Shown here piece after piece: positions 8,463 to 18,786 of a stretch of DNA of 64,000 nt (position 1 is the first letter of the stretch; each line of letters begins with the position of its first letter). The DNA lies in NCBI RefSeq assembly GCF_001428895.1, contig NZ_LMJA01000032.1, forward strand, positions 181,809 to 245,808, read 5' to 3'. The translations under genes and the position numbers were made by a program. Origin of the DNA: Mycobacterium sp. Root265 (lineage in GTDB: Bacteria; Actinomycetota; Actinomycetes; Mycobacteriales; Mycobacteriaceae). The notes beneath the pieces are model-generated. The model had not been told where the DNA came from and made no database searches. It saw only the letters and a program-made list of their open reading frames with translations.

Positions 8463-10406
8463 CTAGTGACTGGTCGGATCGGTGACGATCTCGACCAGCG
8501 CCGGCCCCGGGTGACGGAGCGCCTCGGCGATCGCAGGCCCCAGTTCGGCTGCATCGGTCACCCGGCGGCCGTACGCACCACAGTTGCGCGCGTAGGCGGC
8601 GAAGTCCGGATTGTGCAAAGACGTCTGCCACACGGCGTATTCGGCGCCGCGCTGTTCTGCACTGATCTTCGCCAGCTCGCCGTTGTTGAGCAGGATGTGG
8701 GTGATGTTCATGCCGTACTTCACCGCGGTGGTGACCTCGGCGAGGTACTGACCGAACCCACCGTCGCCGGTGATGGCCACGATCGTACGGTCGGGTGCGG
8801 CGGCCCAGGCTCCCATGGCGGCGGGATAGCCGAAACCGATGGAGCCGAGATACCCCGACATCAGCACCGACTGTTCTTTCGTCTCGAAGTAGCGGCCGAA
8901 GGAGTACGCATGGTTGCCGACATCCACCGCCAGTACGGCGTTGTCCGGAACCTGGCGGGCAAGTTCTTCGAAGACGGTCGCCGCGGCCACTCGCCCGCCC
9001 GGCTGTTTGGTGGTGCGTCGGGTCTTCTCGGCTCGCCAGATCGACCACCGGGCAGCCACTTCGGGCCGTTGATCGACCAGGTCTGGATGTTCGTGCACGC
9101 CGTCGAGGATGGCCGCGGCGGTGACGCCGACGTCGCCGAGCACCGGAACCGACACCGGACGGAACCGGCCGAGCATCATCGGGTCGGTGTCGACCTGAAT
9201 GGTCGGCTTGTACGGCGAGATCCCACTGTGGTTGGAGAATGACGCACCGAATACCAGGATCAGATCGGCCTTGTTCATCATCCACGATGCCACCGGGGTA
9301 CCGGAGCGGCCCAGTACTCCGCAGGCCAGCGGATGAGCGTCCGAGATCTGGCCCTTCGCCTTGAATGTGGTCAACACCGGTGCATGCAGGCTTTCGGCGA
9401 GCGAGATCACCGCGGGCATATCGAATTTCGCGCCGGCACCGACGATGACCAGCGGTCGGGTCGAGGAGGCGATCAGTTCGAGGGACTGTGCCAGCGCGGC
9501 CGCCGGCGGTGCCACGCGCAGGTCCGGTATCCGGCCGTCGGGACCCGACGGTGCGCCGTCTGCGTTGGGGAGCACCTGGACCTCGTCGGGGAGTACGAGA
9601 TGGCCGACTCCGCGTTCCAGGATGGCGTGTTTGAGCGCCATGGTCATCAGCTCGGCGTGGTCGGAACCGGCGCGCACCATGGCCGAGTAGACCGTGACAT
9701 CGGCGAACGCCGCGAGGAGATCGATATCCTGGAATGCGCCCTTTCCTGCCACCGAGGAATCGACATTCCCCGAGATCGCGAGTACTGGGGCGCGGTCTGA
9801 TCTGGCGTCGTACAGACCGGTGAGCAGATTGGTCGAGCCGGGCCCGGCGATACCGAAACACGCGGCGGGACGACCGGTGAGTTTGCCGTACGCCGCGGCG
9901 GCGAAGGCCGCTGCACCTTCGTGCCGGATACCGAAAAATCGCAGCTTCCCGGCAGATTCGGCGCGGTGCATCGCGTCCGCGATACCGAGATTCGAGTGGC
10001 CGACCATGCCGAAGACCGTGTCCACACCCCAGTTGGACATCGTCTCGACCAGCACGTCGCTGACCGTCCTGGTGTGTTCGGCCGGCGTCGGCACCTTGAC
10101 GTACACACCGTCGGTGCGCACCTCGACCGGGTAGGTGGGGACGTCGAAATCGGGACCACCCGCGGCCTCGCCGGTGAACGGGTCGAAGTCGAAACCGTGC
10201 CACGGGCAGCGGATCTTGTCGTTCTCCAGCGTGCCCTGCCCCAGCGGGCCGCCCTGATGCGGGCACCTGTTGTCGATGGCACCGTAGCGGCCGTGGAGCT
10301 TGGTCAGTGCCACCGTCTTGATCCCGGCCGGGCACACCGAGACCTCACCCTCGTCGAGGTCGTCGATGTCGACAGCTTTGTGCCAGTGGAATTCTGGATC
10401 GGTCAC
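8463..10406 (-). CDS. Rieske [2Fe-2S] domain fused to a ThDP-dependent enzyme (acetolactate synthase/pyruvate oxidase-like)
   Basis: 647 residues. Residues about 7-105 are a Rieske ferredoxin domain with both cluster motifs intact (C48-x-H50 in CPHQGG, C67-x2-H70 in CPWHGF). From about 112 a full ThDP enzyme follows: activating Glu163 in GIRHEGAAAFAAAAYGKLTG, AGPGSTNLL, and the diphosphate/metal motif GDGGFGQY ending about 26 residues later in NN. Such enzymes cleave or condense 2-oxo acids. Rieske fusion is not part of the standard family architecture and implies electron transfer from the active site, as in ferredoxin-linked oxidative decarboxylation (inference). GTG start overlaps the stop of the upstream Rieske-FMN gene (GTGA), so the two proteins should be made together. 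The substrate cannot be told from sequence. Confidence 0.85.
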   Translation of the reverse strand: MTDPEFHWHKAVDIDDLDEGEVSVCPAGIKTVALTKLHGRYGAIDNRCPHQGGPLGQGTLENDKIRCPWHGFDFDPFTGEAAGGPDFDVPTYPVEVRTDGVYVKVPTPAEHTRTVSDVLVETMSNWGVDTVFGMVGHSNLGIADAMHRAESAGKLRFFGIRHEGAAAFAAAAYGKLTGRPAACFGIAGPGSTNLLTGLYDARSDRAPVLAISGNVDSSVAGKGAFQDIDLLAAFADVTVYSAMVRAGSDHAELMTMALKHAILERGVGHLVLPDEVQVLPNADGAPSGPDGRIPDLRVAPPAAALAQSLELIASSTRPLVIVGAGAKFDMPAVISLAESLHAPVLTTFKAKGQISDAHPLACGVLGRSGTPVASWMMNKADLILVFGASFSNHSGISPYKPTIQVDTDPMMLGRFRPVSVPVLGDVGVTAAAILDGVHEHPDLVDQRPEVAARWSIWRAEKTRRTTKQPGGRVAAATVFEELARQVPDNAVLAVDVGNHAYSFGRYFETKEQSVLMSGYLGSIGFGYPAAMGAWAAAPDRTIVAITGDGGFGQYLAEVTTAVKYGMNITHILLNNGELAKISAEQRGAEYAVWQTSLHNPDFAAYARNCGAYGRRVTDAAELGPAIAEALRHPGPALVEIVTDPTSH

Positions 10407-12052
10407 AGTGCGATGGCTCCTGCGTAGGGGACTCCGGTGAGGTAGGCGAAGTCGCGTTCGAAGGTGACGAGGTCGTCGAGCTCGAAGTCGGCGAGACGTC
10501 GGTGCCCGCAGGCGCGGGCCAGCACGACCATCAGGTCGGCGGTGGCGCGCAAGAACCGGTCCAGGCGCTGGGCTGCCTGCTGCACGGGTAGGCGGGCGCG
10601 CAGGCGTGGATCCTGGGTGGCGATACCGACCGGGCAGGTGTTGGTGTTGCAGGCGCGCATCCCGACACAGCCGATGGCCTGCAGTGCGACGTTGGACAGG
10701 CCGATCGCGTCGGCACCCAGCGCCAGCGCCTTGACCATGTCCGCCGGCGTGCGGATCCCCCCGGTGACGGCGAGGGTGACCCCGTGCGCTTCGCTGCGGT
10801 CGAGATGGCGCCGCGCCCGGGCCAGCGCCGGGATGGTCGGCACGGAGATGTTGTCGCGGAAAATTGTTGGTGCGGCACCTGTTCCGCCGCCGCGACCATC
10901 GAGGATGAGGTAGTCGACCCCGATCTCCAGCGCTGCGTCGATATCCTGCTCAATGCGCTGCGCGCTCATTTTGTAGCCGATCGGGATTCCGCCGGAGATC
11001 TCCCGCACCTGGGCTGCGAACTCGGTGAACTGACCGATCGACGTCCAGTCCGGGAAACGGGCGGGTGAGATGGCGGCGGTACCCGGTTCTAAACCGCGGA
11101 CCTCGGCGATCTTGCCGACCACCTTGTTCCCGGGAAGGTGTCCGCCGGTTCCCGTCTTGGCGCCCTGTCCGCCCTTGAAATGGAAGGCCTGGACATCGCG
11201 TATCCGGTCGAGGCTCCACCCGAACCGGCCGGAGGCCAGTTCGTAGAAATACTTCGAGTTCTCCTGCTGCTCCTCGGGCAGCATGCCGCCCTCACCGGAA
11301 CAGATCCCGGTACCGGCCCGCTCGGCGCCCATGGCGAGTGCGGTCTTGGCCTCCTGCGAGAGCGCGCCGAAACTCATATCGCTGACGAACAGTGGAATGT
11401 CGAGCACCAGTGGCCGTTTGGCCGCCGGACCGATCACCGTCGTGGTGTCCACGGTTTCGTCGTCGAGCAGCGGCAGCCGGGCGAGTTGAGCGGTGACGAT
11501 CTGTATCGAGTCCCAAGACGGCAGTTGATCGCGGGGAACGCCCATCGCGGCCGCCGCGCCGTGGTGGCCGACCTTGCTCAGTCCGTGCTCCGCGAGGTCG
11601 TGGATCGCCGTGACGAACGGTTCCTCGGCGGTATCGGTGGGCTTGATCCACTTGCCCTGATAGCCGTCGTCGCCGTGGGTCTGCGGGTTGGCCCGCGCGA
11701 ACTCGGACACTGCGTCGCGGTCGACAAAGACGTCGTCATCGGAAACCCACACGGGGAACTTCGTCAGCGCGACGGCTGGATTCACCGGGGAGACGCCGGT
11801 GTCGGCGTCGTAGCGCCAGCCGTGCACGCCGCAGACCACGAGGCCGTCCTGCAGCTGCCCGTCCGACATCAGGGCACCGCGGTGGCTGCACCTGCCGTAC
11901 AACGCTGACACTGCGTCGCCGCGCCGAATCAGGATCAGGTCCACCCCCGCGGCCACCACCGGGTATGGCGAACCCTCGGGTAGCTCCGCGAACGATGTCA
12001 GTCTCAGCGCCGTCTGCACGCGCCGACTATCGCGCACCAACCGCGCATGCAC
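10403..12052 (-). CDS. Rieske [2Fe-2S] domain fused to a glutamate-synthase-type FMN/3Fe-4S domain
   Basis: 549 residues. Residues about 15-110 form a Rieske domain (C55-x-H57 in CSHRGA, C74-x2-H77 in CGVHGW). Residues about 170-520 match the FMN-binding synthase domain of glutamate synthase: FVSDMSFGALSQEAK, EGGMLPEEQ, FHFKGGQGAKTGTGGHLPG, LDGRGGGTGAAP, and the cluster cysteines C-x5-C-x4-C in the block ending CPVGIATQD. There is no N-terminal glutaminase domain, so it is an archaeal-type or stand-alone FMN oxidoreductase with extra Rieske iron, not a complete glutamate synthase. GTG at 12052 is used; GTG 12019 is an alternative. It lies 33 bases after ddn and overlaps the ThDP gene, placing it in the fadA5-led transcript. 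Reaction unknown. Confidence 0.85.
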   Translation of the reverse strand: MHARLVRDSRRVQTALRLTSFAELPEGSPYPVVAAGVDLILIRRGDAVSALYGRCSHRGALMSDGQLQDGLVVCGVHGWRYDADTGVSPVNPAVALTKFPVWVSDDDVFVDRDAVSEFARANPQTHGDDGYQGKWIKPTDTAEEPFVTAIHDLAEHGLSKVGHHGAAAAMGVPRDQLPSWDSIQIVTAQLARLPLLDDETVDTTTVIGPAAKRPLVLDIPLFVSDMSFGALSQEAKTALAMGAERAGTGICSGEGGMLPEEQQENSKYFYELASGRFGWSLDRIRDVQAFHFKGGQGAKTGTGGHLPGNKVVGKIAEVRGLEPGTAAISPARFPDWTSIGQFTEFAAQVREISGGIPIGYKMSAQRIEQDIDAALEIGVDYLILDGRGGGTGAAPTIFRDNISVPTIPALARARRHLDRSEAHGVTLAVTGGIRTPADMVKALALGADAIGLSNVALQAIGCVGMRACNTNTCPVGIATQDPRLRARLPVQQAAQRLDRFLRATADLMVVLARACGHRRLADFELDDLVTFERDFAYLTGVPYAGAIAL

Positions 12053-12085
12053 ATCAGTCAGATGACTGGTGGCATCGATACCGAG

Positions 12086-12565
12086 CTAAGCGGGGTCGCA
12101 GATGAGGATCGGGATCTTACGATCGGTGTAGGACCGGTAGTTCGCGAAGTCGGCGTACATCGCGTCGAGCTTGGGCCAGTACTGGTCGCGCTCGGCGTCG
12201 GTGGCCTCGCGCGCCACCAGCTCCAGTCGTTCCTTCTTGGTCTGGAACGTGATGGCGGGGTTGGCCTTCAGATTGAGGTACCACATGGGGTTGGTGGCCC
12301 GGCCGCCCTGCGAGGCGACCAGGACGATGCGCTTGCCCTCCTGCAGGAACAGCAGCGGACTGTCGCGCGGCTCCCCGGACTTGCGCCCGATGGTGGTCAG
12401 GATGCCGACCTCCGCGCCGCGCAGGAATTTGTTGCCGAACTTGCCGTTGGTCTTCTTGAAGATCCAGGTCTGCGCCCGCGACATCCACTTGATGGCGGTG
12501 CCGGTGGACGGCGCATTGAGCCGTTCGACCTGTTTGGGGTTCAGCGGCTTGGGTGTATCGGTCAT
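12086..12565 (-). CDS. ddn: Deazaflavin (F420)-dependent nitroreductase family protein, Ddn-like
   Basis: 159 residues of the split-barrel Ddn family. The F420-binding features are visible: ILTTIGRKSGEPRDSPLLFL, then KRIVLVASQGGRATNPMWYL, then NPAITFQTKKE. M. tuberculosis Ddn (Rv3547) is a membrane-associated F420H2-dependent quinone reductase that activates pretomanid, and lies next to fadA5 (Rv3546), as this gene nearly does. The synteny supports the symbol, but the family is expanded in mycobacteria so the exact activity is inferred. It begins nine bases after the NTF2-like gene and is probably cotranscribed with it and with fadA5. Confidence 0.85.
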   Translation of the reverse strand: MTDTPKPLNPKQVERLNAPSTGTAIKWMSRAQTWIFKKTNGKFGNKFLRGAEVGILTTIGRKSGEPRDSPLLFLQEGKRIVLVASQGGRATNPMWYLNLKANPAITFQTKKERLELVAREATDAERDQYWPKLDAMYADFANYRSYTDRKIPILICDPA

Positions 12566-12574
12566 GAGCAGAAC

Positions 12575-12945
12575 CTATCGGCCGATGAACGGCTTCAGCG
12601 ACGCACGGATGTGGTGGATCCGGGGATCGTCGACCGGGATCAGGAAGGTCTCGTCGACGTGCGAGCACACCCGTCGGCCGAACAGTCGCGGTGTGGTCAG
12701 TACATCGAACTCGGCCCGGATGTGGTCACCGTCGACGGTGAACTTCGGCGGCGTGGTCTGCTCGATCACCTTGAACTGCGGGCCGTTGTTCAGGCTGCGC
12801 CGCAGATGATCTCCCGAGCGTCCGGTCTTGAGGCCCATCTCGATGCGGATGCAGTCCGGCGCGAACGGGACCGCATCGGCCCGATGGGTGGACAGGGCGT
12901 CGATATAGGCCTGTGCGGCAGCGATGCGTTCGGCCTCGGTCGCCA

Positions 12946-12946
<1 letters not shown>
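12575..12946 (-). CDS. NTF2-like small protein in the sterol operon
   Basis: 123 residues, no recognised catalytic motif. The N-terminal helix (RIAAAQAYIDALSTHRADAV), the central strands and the C-terminal DDPRIHHIRASLKPF are typical of the NTF2/SnoaL fold found in small steroid-handling enzymes such as ketosteroid isomerases. ATG 12946 overlaps a TGA that ends a duplicated copy of the fadA5 3-prime end (TGATG), so translation may be coupled to that remnant. Located between fadA5 and ddn, it is presumably part of sterol metabolism or chaperones a ligand; the function is not established. Confidence 0.75.
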
Positions 12947-14173
<1,227 letters not shown>

Positions 14174-14174
14174 C

Positions 14175-14188
14175 TAGAACACGTTTCA
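14175..14188. promoter_or_regulatory. KstR operator in the fadA5-cyp125 divergent promoter
   Basis: TAGAACACGTTTCA matches the KstR consensus TnnAACnnGTTnnA at every fixed position. It lies 10 bases upstream of the fadA5 start and about 135 bases upstream of cyp125. KstR is the TetR-family repressor of cholesterol catabolism, released by a sterol-derived acyl-CoA. The fadA5-cyp125 gap is a known KstR target in mycobacteria, so both operons should be induced by cholesterol. Confidence 0.88.
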
Positions 14189-14322
14189 TTAGTCTGACAA
14201 GCGACGATGCCCCCGTGCCTTTTATCTGCGGTGAAGGCATGTTTCAATGGTTCCTAAGTGGCACTAGAAGGAATTGTTCCCGACCCCGACATGTGCCCGG
14301 ACTTTGCGCAAAGGAGATCTGC

Positions 14323-15576
14323 ATGGCCAGCCCGAACCTGCCCGACGGCTTCGATCCGCTCGACGCGAGCCTGAACCTCGAACGGCTGCCGGTCGAGGAG
14401 CTGGCCGAGCTCCGCAAGACCGAACCCATCCACTGGGTGGACGTGCCGGGCGGAACCGGCGGCTTCGGTGACAAGGGCTACTGGATCGTCACCAAGCACG
14501 CCGACGTCAAGGAGGTGTCCAAGAACAGCGAGGTCTTCGGCAGCTCGCCGGACGGCGCCATCCCGGTCTGGCCGGAGGGCATGACCCGCGACGCGATCGA
14601 CCTGCAGAAGGCCGTGCTGCTCAACATGGACGCCCCACAGCACACCCGGCTGCGCAAGATCATCTCCCGCGGCTTCACCCCGCGCGCCGTCGGCCGCATC
14701 GAGGAAGAGCTGCGCACCCGCGCCCGCAACATCGCCGAGTCTGCTGCGGCCGAGGGTGTCGGCGACTTCGTCGAGCAGGTCGCCAGCGAGCTGCCGCTGC
14801 AGGCCATCGCCGGACTACTCGGTGTGCCGCAGGAGGATCGGGACAAGCTGTTCCGCTGGTCCAACGAGATGACCGCCGGTGAAGATCCCGAGTACGCCGA
14901 CGTGGATCCGGCGATGTCCTCCTTCGAGCTGATCACCTACGCGATGAAGATGGCCGAGGAGCGCTCCAAGAACCCGACCGAGGACATCGTCACGAAGCTG
15001 ATCGAGGCCGATATCGACGGCGAGAAGCTCTCCGATGACGAGTTCGGGTTCTTCGTGATCATGCTGGCGGTGGCCGGCAACGAGACCACCCGTAACTCGA
15101 CGACGCACGGCATGATCGCCTTCGCGCAGCACCCCGAGCAGTGGGAGCTGTACAAGAAGGAGCGACCGGGCACCACCGCCGACGAGATCGTCCGTTGGGC
15201 CACCCCGGTTTCGGCGTTCCAGCGCACCGCGCTGGAGGACACCGAACTGAATGGGGTGAAGATCAAGAAGGGTGAGCGCGTAGTGCTGTCGTACCGCTCG
15301 GCCAACTTCGACGACGAGGTGTTCGAGAACCCGCACGAGTTCAACATCCTTCGGGACCCGAACCCGCACGTCGGCTTCGGCGGCACCGGTGCGCACTTCT
15401 GCATCGGCGCCAACCTGGCCCGGATGACCATCAACCTGATCTTCAACGCGATCGCCGATGCGATGCCCGATCTCAAGCCCGTCGGCGATCCGGAGCGGCT
15501 GAAGTCCGGCTGGCTCAACGGCATCAAGCACTGGCAGGTCGACTACACCGGCGCCGGAACAGCCGTCTCCAACTAG
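14323..15576 (+). CDS. cyp125: Cytochrome P450 CYP125, steroid C26-monooxygenase
   Basis: 417 residues. The I-helix oxygen-activation motif is AGNETT. The haem loop is FGGTGAHFCIGANLAR with Cys360 as thiolate ligand. CYP125 oxidises C26 of cholesterol/cholest-4-en-3-one to the alcohol and acid, the entry to side-chain beta-oxidation. The start is ATG 14323, five bases after AAGGAGA (14311-14317); the frame extends further upstream but that part contains the promoter. It is the first gene of the rightward operon through ltp2, in the same order as Rv3545c-Rv3540c. It is controlled by the KstR site at 14175. Confidence 0.95.
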   Translation: MASPNLPDGFDPLDASLNLERLPVEELAELRKTEPIHWVDVPGGTGGFGDKGYWIVTKHADVKEVSKNSEVFGSSPDGAIPVWPEGMTRDAIDLQKAVLLNMDAPQHTRLRKIISRGFTPRAVGRIEEELRTRARNIAESAAAEGVGDFVEQVASELPLQAIAGLLGVPQEDRDKLFRWSNEMTAGEDPEYADVDPAMSSFELITYAMKMAEERSKNPTEDIVTKLIEADIDGEKLSDDEFGFFVIMLAVAGNETTRNSTTHGMIAFAQHPEQWELYKKERPGTTADEIVRWATPVSAFQRTALEDTELNGVKIKKGERVVLSYRSANFDDEVFENPHEFNILRDPNPHVGFGGTGAHFCIGANLARMTINLIFNAIADAMPDLKPVGDPERLKSGWLNGIKHWQVDYTGAGTAVSN

Positions 15577-15596
15577 AACACCAAGGAGCAGATCGG

Positions 15597-16595
15597 GTGG
15601 ACTTCTCGCCGAACCCGGAGCAGCAGGCTGTCGCCGATGTGGTGACATCGGTGCTGGACCGGGAAAATAGTTGGGACGCACTGGTTTCCGGTGGAGTCGC
15701 CGCGCTCGCCGTGCCCGAGAGGCTCGGTGGTGACGGTTTGGGGCTGGCCGAGGTGGCGACAGCGCTGACCGAGATCGGCCGCCACGGCACGGTCGGTCAG
15801 GCACTGGCCACTCTCGGTCTCGGCCTGGTGCCGCTGCTGGATCTGGCTTCCGAGGCGCAGCAGGACCGCTACCTGGCCGGCGTGGCCGAGGGCGCGGTGC
15901 TGTCGGCGGCGCTCAACGAGCCGGGGACATCCCTGCCGGAGAGCCCGTCGGTCACGCTGGCCGAGGGCAAACTCAACGGCACCAAAATCGGTGTGCCCTA
16001 TGCCGAGACGGCACAGTGGCTGGTGGTCACTGTGGTCGGCGCGGTGGTGGTGATCTCGCCACAGGCACCGGGTGTCACGCTGACCAAGACCCCGAGCTCC
16101 AACGGGTCCGACGAATACGTGGTGGTATTCGACGACGCCGAGGTCGATGGCGTGCTGGAGGGCGCGAGCGTCACCCGGGTGAACCAGCTGGCGCTGGCGG
16201 CCATCGGCGCCTTCGCCGCCGGGCTGGTCGCCGGTGCGTTGCGGCTCACCGCGGACTACGTGGCCACCCGCGAACAGTTCGGAAGGCCGCTGTCGACCTT
16301 CCAGACGGTCGCCGCCCAGCTGTCCGAGATCTACATCGCTTCGCGCACCATCTCTTTGGTGTCCACGTCGGTGGTGTGGCGGCTGACCGAGGGCCTGGAT
16401 ACCGATGATGATCTGGCGCTGCTCGGCTACTGGCTGACATCGCAGGCGCCGCCGGCGATGCGGCTGTGCCACCACCTGCACGGCGGTATGGGCATGGACA
16501 TCACCTACCCCATGGACCGTTACTTCTCTTCGATAAAGGATCTGACCCGGTTGCTGGGCGGGCAAGCGTACCGACTCGATCTGGTGGGAGCGTAA
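15597..16595 (+). CDS. fadE28: Acyl-CoA dehydrogenase FadE28 (ChsE1-type subunit)
   Basis: 332 residues from GTG 15597, after AGGAGCAGATCG. Short N-terminal domain and C-terminal dehydrogenase helices (TREQFGRPLSTFQTVAAQLSE, HHLHGGMGMDITYPM). In M. tuberculosis FadE28 pairs with FadE29 as an alpha2-beta2 heterotetramer that dehydrogenates the three-carbon side-chain CoA thioester of cholesterol; each subunit alone lacks a complete active site. The shorter length compared with homotetrameric acyl-CoA dehydrogenases fits. The stop is directly followed by the fadE29 ATG with no gap, which suits equimolar subunit synthesis. Confidence 0.92.
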   Translation: MDFSPNPEQQAVADVVTSVLDRENSWDALVSGGVAALAVPERLGGDGLGLAEVATALTEIGRHGTVGQALATLGLGLVPLLDLASEAQQDRYLAGVAEGAVLSAALNEPGTSLPESPSVTLAEGKLNGTKIGVPYAETAQWLVVTVVGAVVVISPQAPGVTLTKTPSSNGSDEYVVVFDDAEVDGVLEGASVTRVNQLALAAIGAFAAGLVAGALRLTADYVATREQFGRPLSTFQTVAAQLSEIYIASRTISLVSTSVVWRLTEGLDTDDDLALLGYWLTSQAPPAMRLCHHLHGGMGMDITYPMDRYFSSIKDLTRLLGGQAYRLDLVGA

Positions 16596-17759
16596 ATGTT
16601 CATCGAACTGACCTCGGAGCAGCGGTCACTGCAAGCTGAACTGCGCGAGTACTTCACGACTCTGATCACGCCCGAAGAGGCGGCCGCGATGGAGTCCGAC
16701 CGGCACAACGAGGCCTACCGCACGGTGATCAAGCGGATGGGCTCGGACGGAAAACTCGGTGTCGGCTGGCCCAAGGAGTACGGCGGCCTCGGCTTCGGTC
16801 CGATCGAGCAGCAGATCTTCGTCAACGAGGCCAACCGGGCCGATGTACCACTGCCGATGGTGACGCTGCAGACCGTCGGGCCCACCCTGCAGGTGCACGG
16901 CACGGAGGCGCAGAAGAAGAAGTTCCTGCCCGGAATTCTGGCCGGCGAAGTGCATTTCGCGATCGGCTACTCCGAACCGGAGGCAGGCACCGACCTGGCT
17001 TCGTTGCGTACCAGCGCAATCCGCCACGGTGACGAGTACATCGTCAACGGGCAGAAGATGTGGACGACCGGCGCCCATGACGCCGATTACATCTGGCTGG
17101 CCTGCCGCACGGATCCGGAAGCCGCCAAGCACAAGGGCATCTCGATCCTGATCGTCGACACCAAGGATCCCGGCTATTCCTGGACGCCGATCATCCTGTC
17201 GGACGGCGCCCACCACACCAACGCCTCCTACTACAACGAGGTGCGGGTGCCCGCCGACATGCTGGTCGGTGAGGAGCACGGCGGCTGGAAGCTGATCACC
17301 ACCCAGCTCAACCACGAGCGGGTCGGACTGGGACCGGCCGGCCGCATCGCCGGCATCTACGACGAGGTCTACGAGTGGGCGGCCAAGCCCGGCCCGGACG
17401 GCGTCACGCCGCTCGAGCAGGAGGGCGCTCGCCGGCTGCTCGGCCAGATCAAATCGATCTGGCGGGTCAACGAACTGCTGAACTGGCAGGTCGCGGCCTC
17501 CGGTGAGACCATCGCCGTGGCCGACGCCGCGGCGACGAAAGTCTTTTCCACCGAACGGATTCAGGAAGTCGGCAGGCTCGCCGAAGAGGTCGTCGGCCGA
17601 TACGGCAACCCCGCCGATCCGGAGACGGCCCGGCTGCTGGACTGGCTGGACAAGATGACCAAGCGCAATCTGGTCATCACCTTCGGCGGTGGTGTCAACG
17701 AGGTGATGCGCGAGATGATCGCGGCATCGGGTCTCAAGGTGCCGAGGGTCCCTCGGTGA
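16596..17759 (+). CDS. fadE29: Acyl-CoA dehydrogenase FadE29 (ChsE2-type subunit)
   Basis: 387 residues with the full-length acyl-CoA dehydrogenase fold: N-terminal helices, the FAD-contacting segment FAIGYSEPEAGTDLASLRT, the beta domain (VNGQKMWTTGAHDADY), and a C-terminal helical bundle ending ITFGGGVNEVMREMIAASGL. It is the partner of FadE28 in the heterotetrameric steroid side-chain dehydrogenase; the enoyl product goes to ChsH1-ChsH2. The ATG follows the fadE28 stop with no gap. Symbol rests on sequence family and exact operon order. Confidence 0.93.
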   Translation: MFIELTSEQRSLQAELREYFTTLITPEEAAAMESDRHNEAYRTVIKRMGSDGKLGVGWPKEYGGLGFGPIEQQIFVNEANRADVPLPMVTLQTVGPTLQVHGTEAQKKKFLPGILAGEVHFAIGYSEPEAGTDLASLRTSAIRHGDEYIVNGQKMWTTGAHDADYIWLACRTDPEAAKHKGISILIVDTKDPGYSWTPIILSDGAHHTNASYYNEVRVPADMLVGEEHGGWKLITTQLNHERVGLGPAGRIAGIYDEVYEWAAKPGPDGVTPLEQEGARRLLGQIKSIWRVNELLNWQVAASGETIAVADAAATKVFSTERIQEVGRLAEEVVGRYGNPADPETARLLDWLDKMTKRNLVITFGGGVNEVMREMIAASGLKVPRVPR

Positions 17760-17787
17760 TGAGCGCTTGCGCGAAGAGCAGACGATC

Positions 17788-18786
17788 ATGAGTGATCTGC
17801 AGGCGGGCATCGACGCCATCGTCGCGGCGGGAGGCGGTGAGCCCACCATCGCCCGGGATCCGGTGAATCGCCCGATGATCCACCACTGGACCGATGCGAT
17901 CGGTGACACCAACCCGATCTACGTCGACGAGGACGCCGCCAAGGCGGCCGGGCACGACGGCATCGTCGCGCCACCGGCCATGATCCAGGTCTGGACGATG
18001 ATGGGCCTGGGGCGCACCCGCTCCGATGATGATCCACTGGCCCGGGCCATGAAGCTGTTCGACGACGCCGGCTACGTCGGCGTGGTCGCCACCAACTGCG
18101 ATCAGACCTACCACCGCTACCTGAAGCCGGGTGAGCTCGTCGCGATGAGCGCCGAGATCACCGATGTGGTGGGTCCCAAGCAGACCGCGCTGGGCGAGGG
18201 CTACTTCATCAACCAGAAGATCCGCTGGCACGTCGGTGATGAAGAGGTCGCCGAGATGGACTGGCGGATCATGAAGTTCCTGCCCGCCGCCAACCAAGCC
18301 GCACAGGCTGGGGCGAGCGAAGCGACGGGTAATGTCCCTGCCGCCGAAACGGGTGCTTTGCCAGAGGATCTGGACCCCGACAAGCTGATGCGGCCGTCGT
18401 CCTCACGCGACACCAAGTTCTTCTGGGACGGCATCAACGCCCACGAGTTGCGGCTCCAGCGCCGACCGGACGGCACGCTGCAGCATCCGCCGGTGCCCGC
18501 GGTCTGGGCCGACAAGGATGCCCCGGTCGACTATCTCGTCGCCTCCGGCAAGGGCACGGTGTTCAGCTATGTCGTGCATCATGCACCGAAGGTGCCCGGA
18601 CGCACGCTGCCGTTCGTGATCGCGCTCGTCGAACTCGAAGAGGGCGTCCGCATGCTCGGTGAGCTGCGCGGTATCGATCCTGCAGACGTGAAGATCGGAT
18701 TGCCGGTGCACGCAACGTATCTCGATTTCCCGGATAGTGATGTCAGCCCGGCCTGGAGCCTGTACGCATGGGAGGTCACCGCGTGA
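17788..18786 (+). CDS. chsH2: Steroid enoyl-CoA hydratase/aldolase subunit ChsH2 (MaoC-like + DUF35)
   Basis: 332 residues in two parts. Residues about 10-170 are a MaoC-like hot-dog domain (HHWTDAIGDTNPIYVD, GIVAPPAMIQVWTMMG). After an Ala-rich linker, residues about 205-330 form a DUF35/OB-fold domain. In M. tuberculosis the MaoC half pairs with ChsH1 to hydrate the C22-C24 enoyl-CoA, while the DUF35 half pairs with Ltp2 to form the retro-aldolase that releases propionyl-CoA. The linker sits where that division of labour needs it. ATG 17788 is chosen over the upstream in-frame codon at 17767 because the family begins MSDLQ-like. Confidence 0.92.
   Translation: MSDLQAGIDAIVAAGGGEPTIARDPVNRPMIHHWTDAIGDTNPIYVDEDAAKAAGHDGIVAPPAMIQVWTMMGLGRTRSDDDPLARAMKLFDDAGYVGVVATNCDQTYHRYLKPGELVAMSAEITDVVGPKQTALGEGYFINQKIRWHVGDEEVAEMDWRIMKFLPAANQAAQAGASEATGNVPAAETGALPEDLDPDKLMRPSSSRDTKFFWDGINAHELRLQRRPDGTLQHPPVPAVWADKDAPVDYLVASGKGTVFSYVVHHAPKVPGRTLPFVIALVELEEGVRMLGELRGIDPADVKIGLPVHATYLDFPDSDVSPAWSLYAWEVTA

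Noticed and set aside
14264-14285. Possible second KstR-like site (TAGAAGGAATTGTTC) upstream of cyp125
   Set aside because: It does not fit TnnAACnnGTTnnA; only the site at 14175 matches.
14215-14322. N-terminal extension of cyp125 to 14215
   Set aside because: The ribosome site AAGGAGA directly precedes ATG 14323 and the extension would place promoter DNA in the coding sequence.
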